5,317 bases of DNA from Phycisphaerales bacterium (GTDB taxonomy: Bacteria > Planctomycetota > Phycisphaerae > UBA1845): contig JAUWNF010000286.1 in the NCBI GenBank assembly GCA_030612785.1, forward strand, positions 1-5,317, written 5' to 3'. Position numbers and translations under genes: made by a program. Of this stretch, positions 5,177-5,317 are shown one piece after another. How positions within the stretch are numbered: position 1 is the stretch's first letter; every line of letters starts with the position of its first letter. The notes under the pieces were generated by a model, which searched no databases, was not told the origin of the DNA, and saw nothing but the letters and a program-made list of their open reading frames with translations.

Positions 5177-5317
5177 CTACCCCAAGTTAGCCAGTAGTCG
5201 AGAATCTTCGGCTTTTTTGAGGCTGCAATCTTCGATTGCGAGCCACTGCGAACGCTCGGAGCCTGAAACGGGCGTGTAGTCAAAACCTACCCCCTTGAAT
5301 GGAGCTGCATCACTTGC
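5177..5317 (-). CDS. Possible C-terminal end of a - strand gene entering from the right edge
   Basis: From the right edge the - strand frame is open for 46 codons and ends with TAG. The peptide is mixed in composition and ends in SRLLANLG, but I recognise no family. Against it, third-position GC is only about half, lower than the genes here, and two hairpins (5196-5244) would lie within the coding part. If real, the gene converges on ribBA. Confidence 0.2.
   Translation of the reverse strand, partial: ASDAAPFKGVGFDYTPVSGSERSQWLAIEDCSLKKAEDSRLLANLG
5196..5218 (+). terminator. Probable intrinsic terminator
   Basis: AGTCGA (5196-5201) pairs with TCGGCT (5208-5213), with one G-T wobble. A further G-T pair closes an AATC loop. 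The stem runs straight into six T (5213-5218). This is the only stem plus T tract in the window. It lies about 160 bases after ribBA and reads in the same direction. The stem is short and not GC-rich, so its strength is uncertain. Confidence 0.5.
5221..5244. repeat. 10-bp stem with one bulge, next to the terminator
   Basis: GGCTGCAATC (5221-5230) pairs with GATTGC (5234-5239) and AGCC (5241-5244), with G5240 bulged. The tip is UUC, or UUCG if the last pair opens. It starts three bases after the T tract and repeats the terminator's AATCTTCG (5203-5210 and 5227-5234). Confidence 0.5.

Larger units (their letters stand above)
5038..5317. other. Region downstream of ribBA, no certain gene
   Basis: The 280 bases after ribBA are lower in GC than the rest and contain three hairpins (5063-5081, 5196-5213, 5221-5244). 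On the - strand, a frame from the right edge is open for 46 codons and stops at TAG (5179-5177). It is listed separately with low confidence. On the + strand an ATG at 5299 leaves too little sequence to judge. Confidence 0.5.

Overview
This 5.3 kb GC-rich bacterial fragment carries housekeeping metabolic genes plus one unusual lipoprotein. It holds three complete genes on the + strand (a clade X 6-phosphofructokinase, a lipoprotein with three thioredoxin-fold repeats, and RibBA) and the 5' end of a second, different phosphofructokinase leaving on the - strand at the left edge. Two distinct phosphofructokinases together with a large non-catalytic thioredoxin-like lipoprotein would fit the Planctomycetota or a related PVC-type lineage, but this is inference from protein style; no rRNA or taxonomic marker is present. 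I see no tRNA, CRISPR array, insertion sequence or phage gene.

Layout. 1-326 (-): N-terminal 108 residues of a GGGPAPG-type phosphofructokinase. 327-740: a 414-base divergent intergenic region rich in inverted repeats (388-413, 507-533, 577-623, 678-697) and a triple GATGAA repeat. 741-2135 (+): a complete phosphofructokinase of the clade that includes plant and trypanosome ATP enzymes. 2136-2368: an intergenic spacer with two hairpins and a weak promoter candidate. 2369-3592 (+): a predicted lipoprotein of three thioredoxin-like repeats with an exact 125-residue register and no CxxC motif. 3593-3789: a spacer with a plausible sigma70-type promoter. 3790-5037 (+): bifunctional RibBA for riboflavin synthesis. 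5038-5317: a tail with three hairpins, one followed by six T, and a 46-codon open - strand frame at the right edge that may or may not be the end of another gene.

How the genes work together. The two phosphofructokinases share one intergenic region and both would act on fructose 6-phosphate, so their division of labour (ATP or PPi, glycolytic or reversible) is the main metabolic question. RibBA makes both riboflavin precursors from ribulose 5-phosphate and GTP. The lipoprotein has no evident link to either. The + strand genes are 233 and 197 bases apart, so they are probably separate transcription units rather than a tight operon. The most noteworthy points are the gapless triplicated thioredoxin-fold lipoprotein, the divergent pair of unlike phosphofructokinases, and a Gln in RibBA where the RibB family normally has a metal-binding His.
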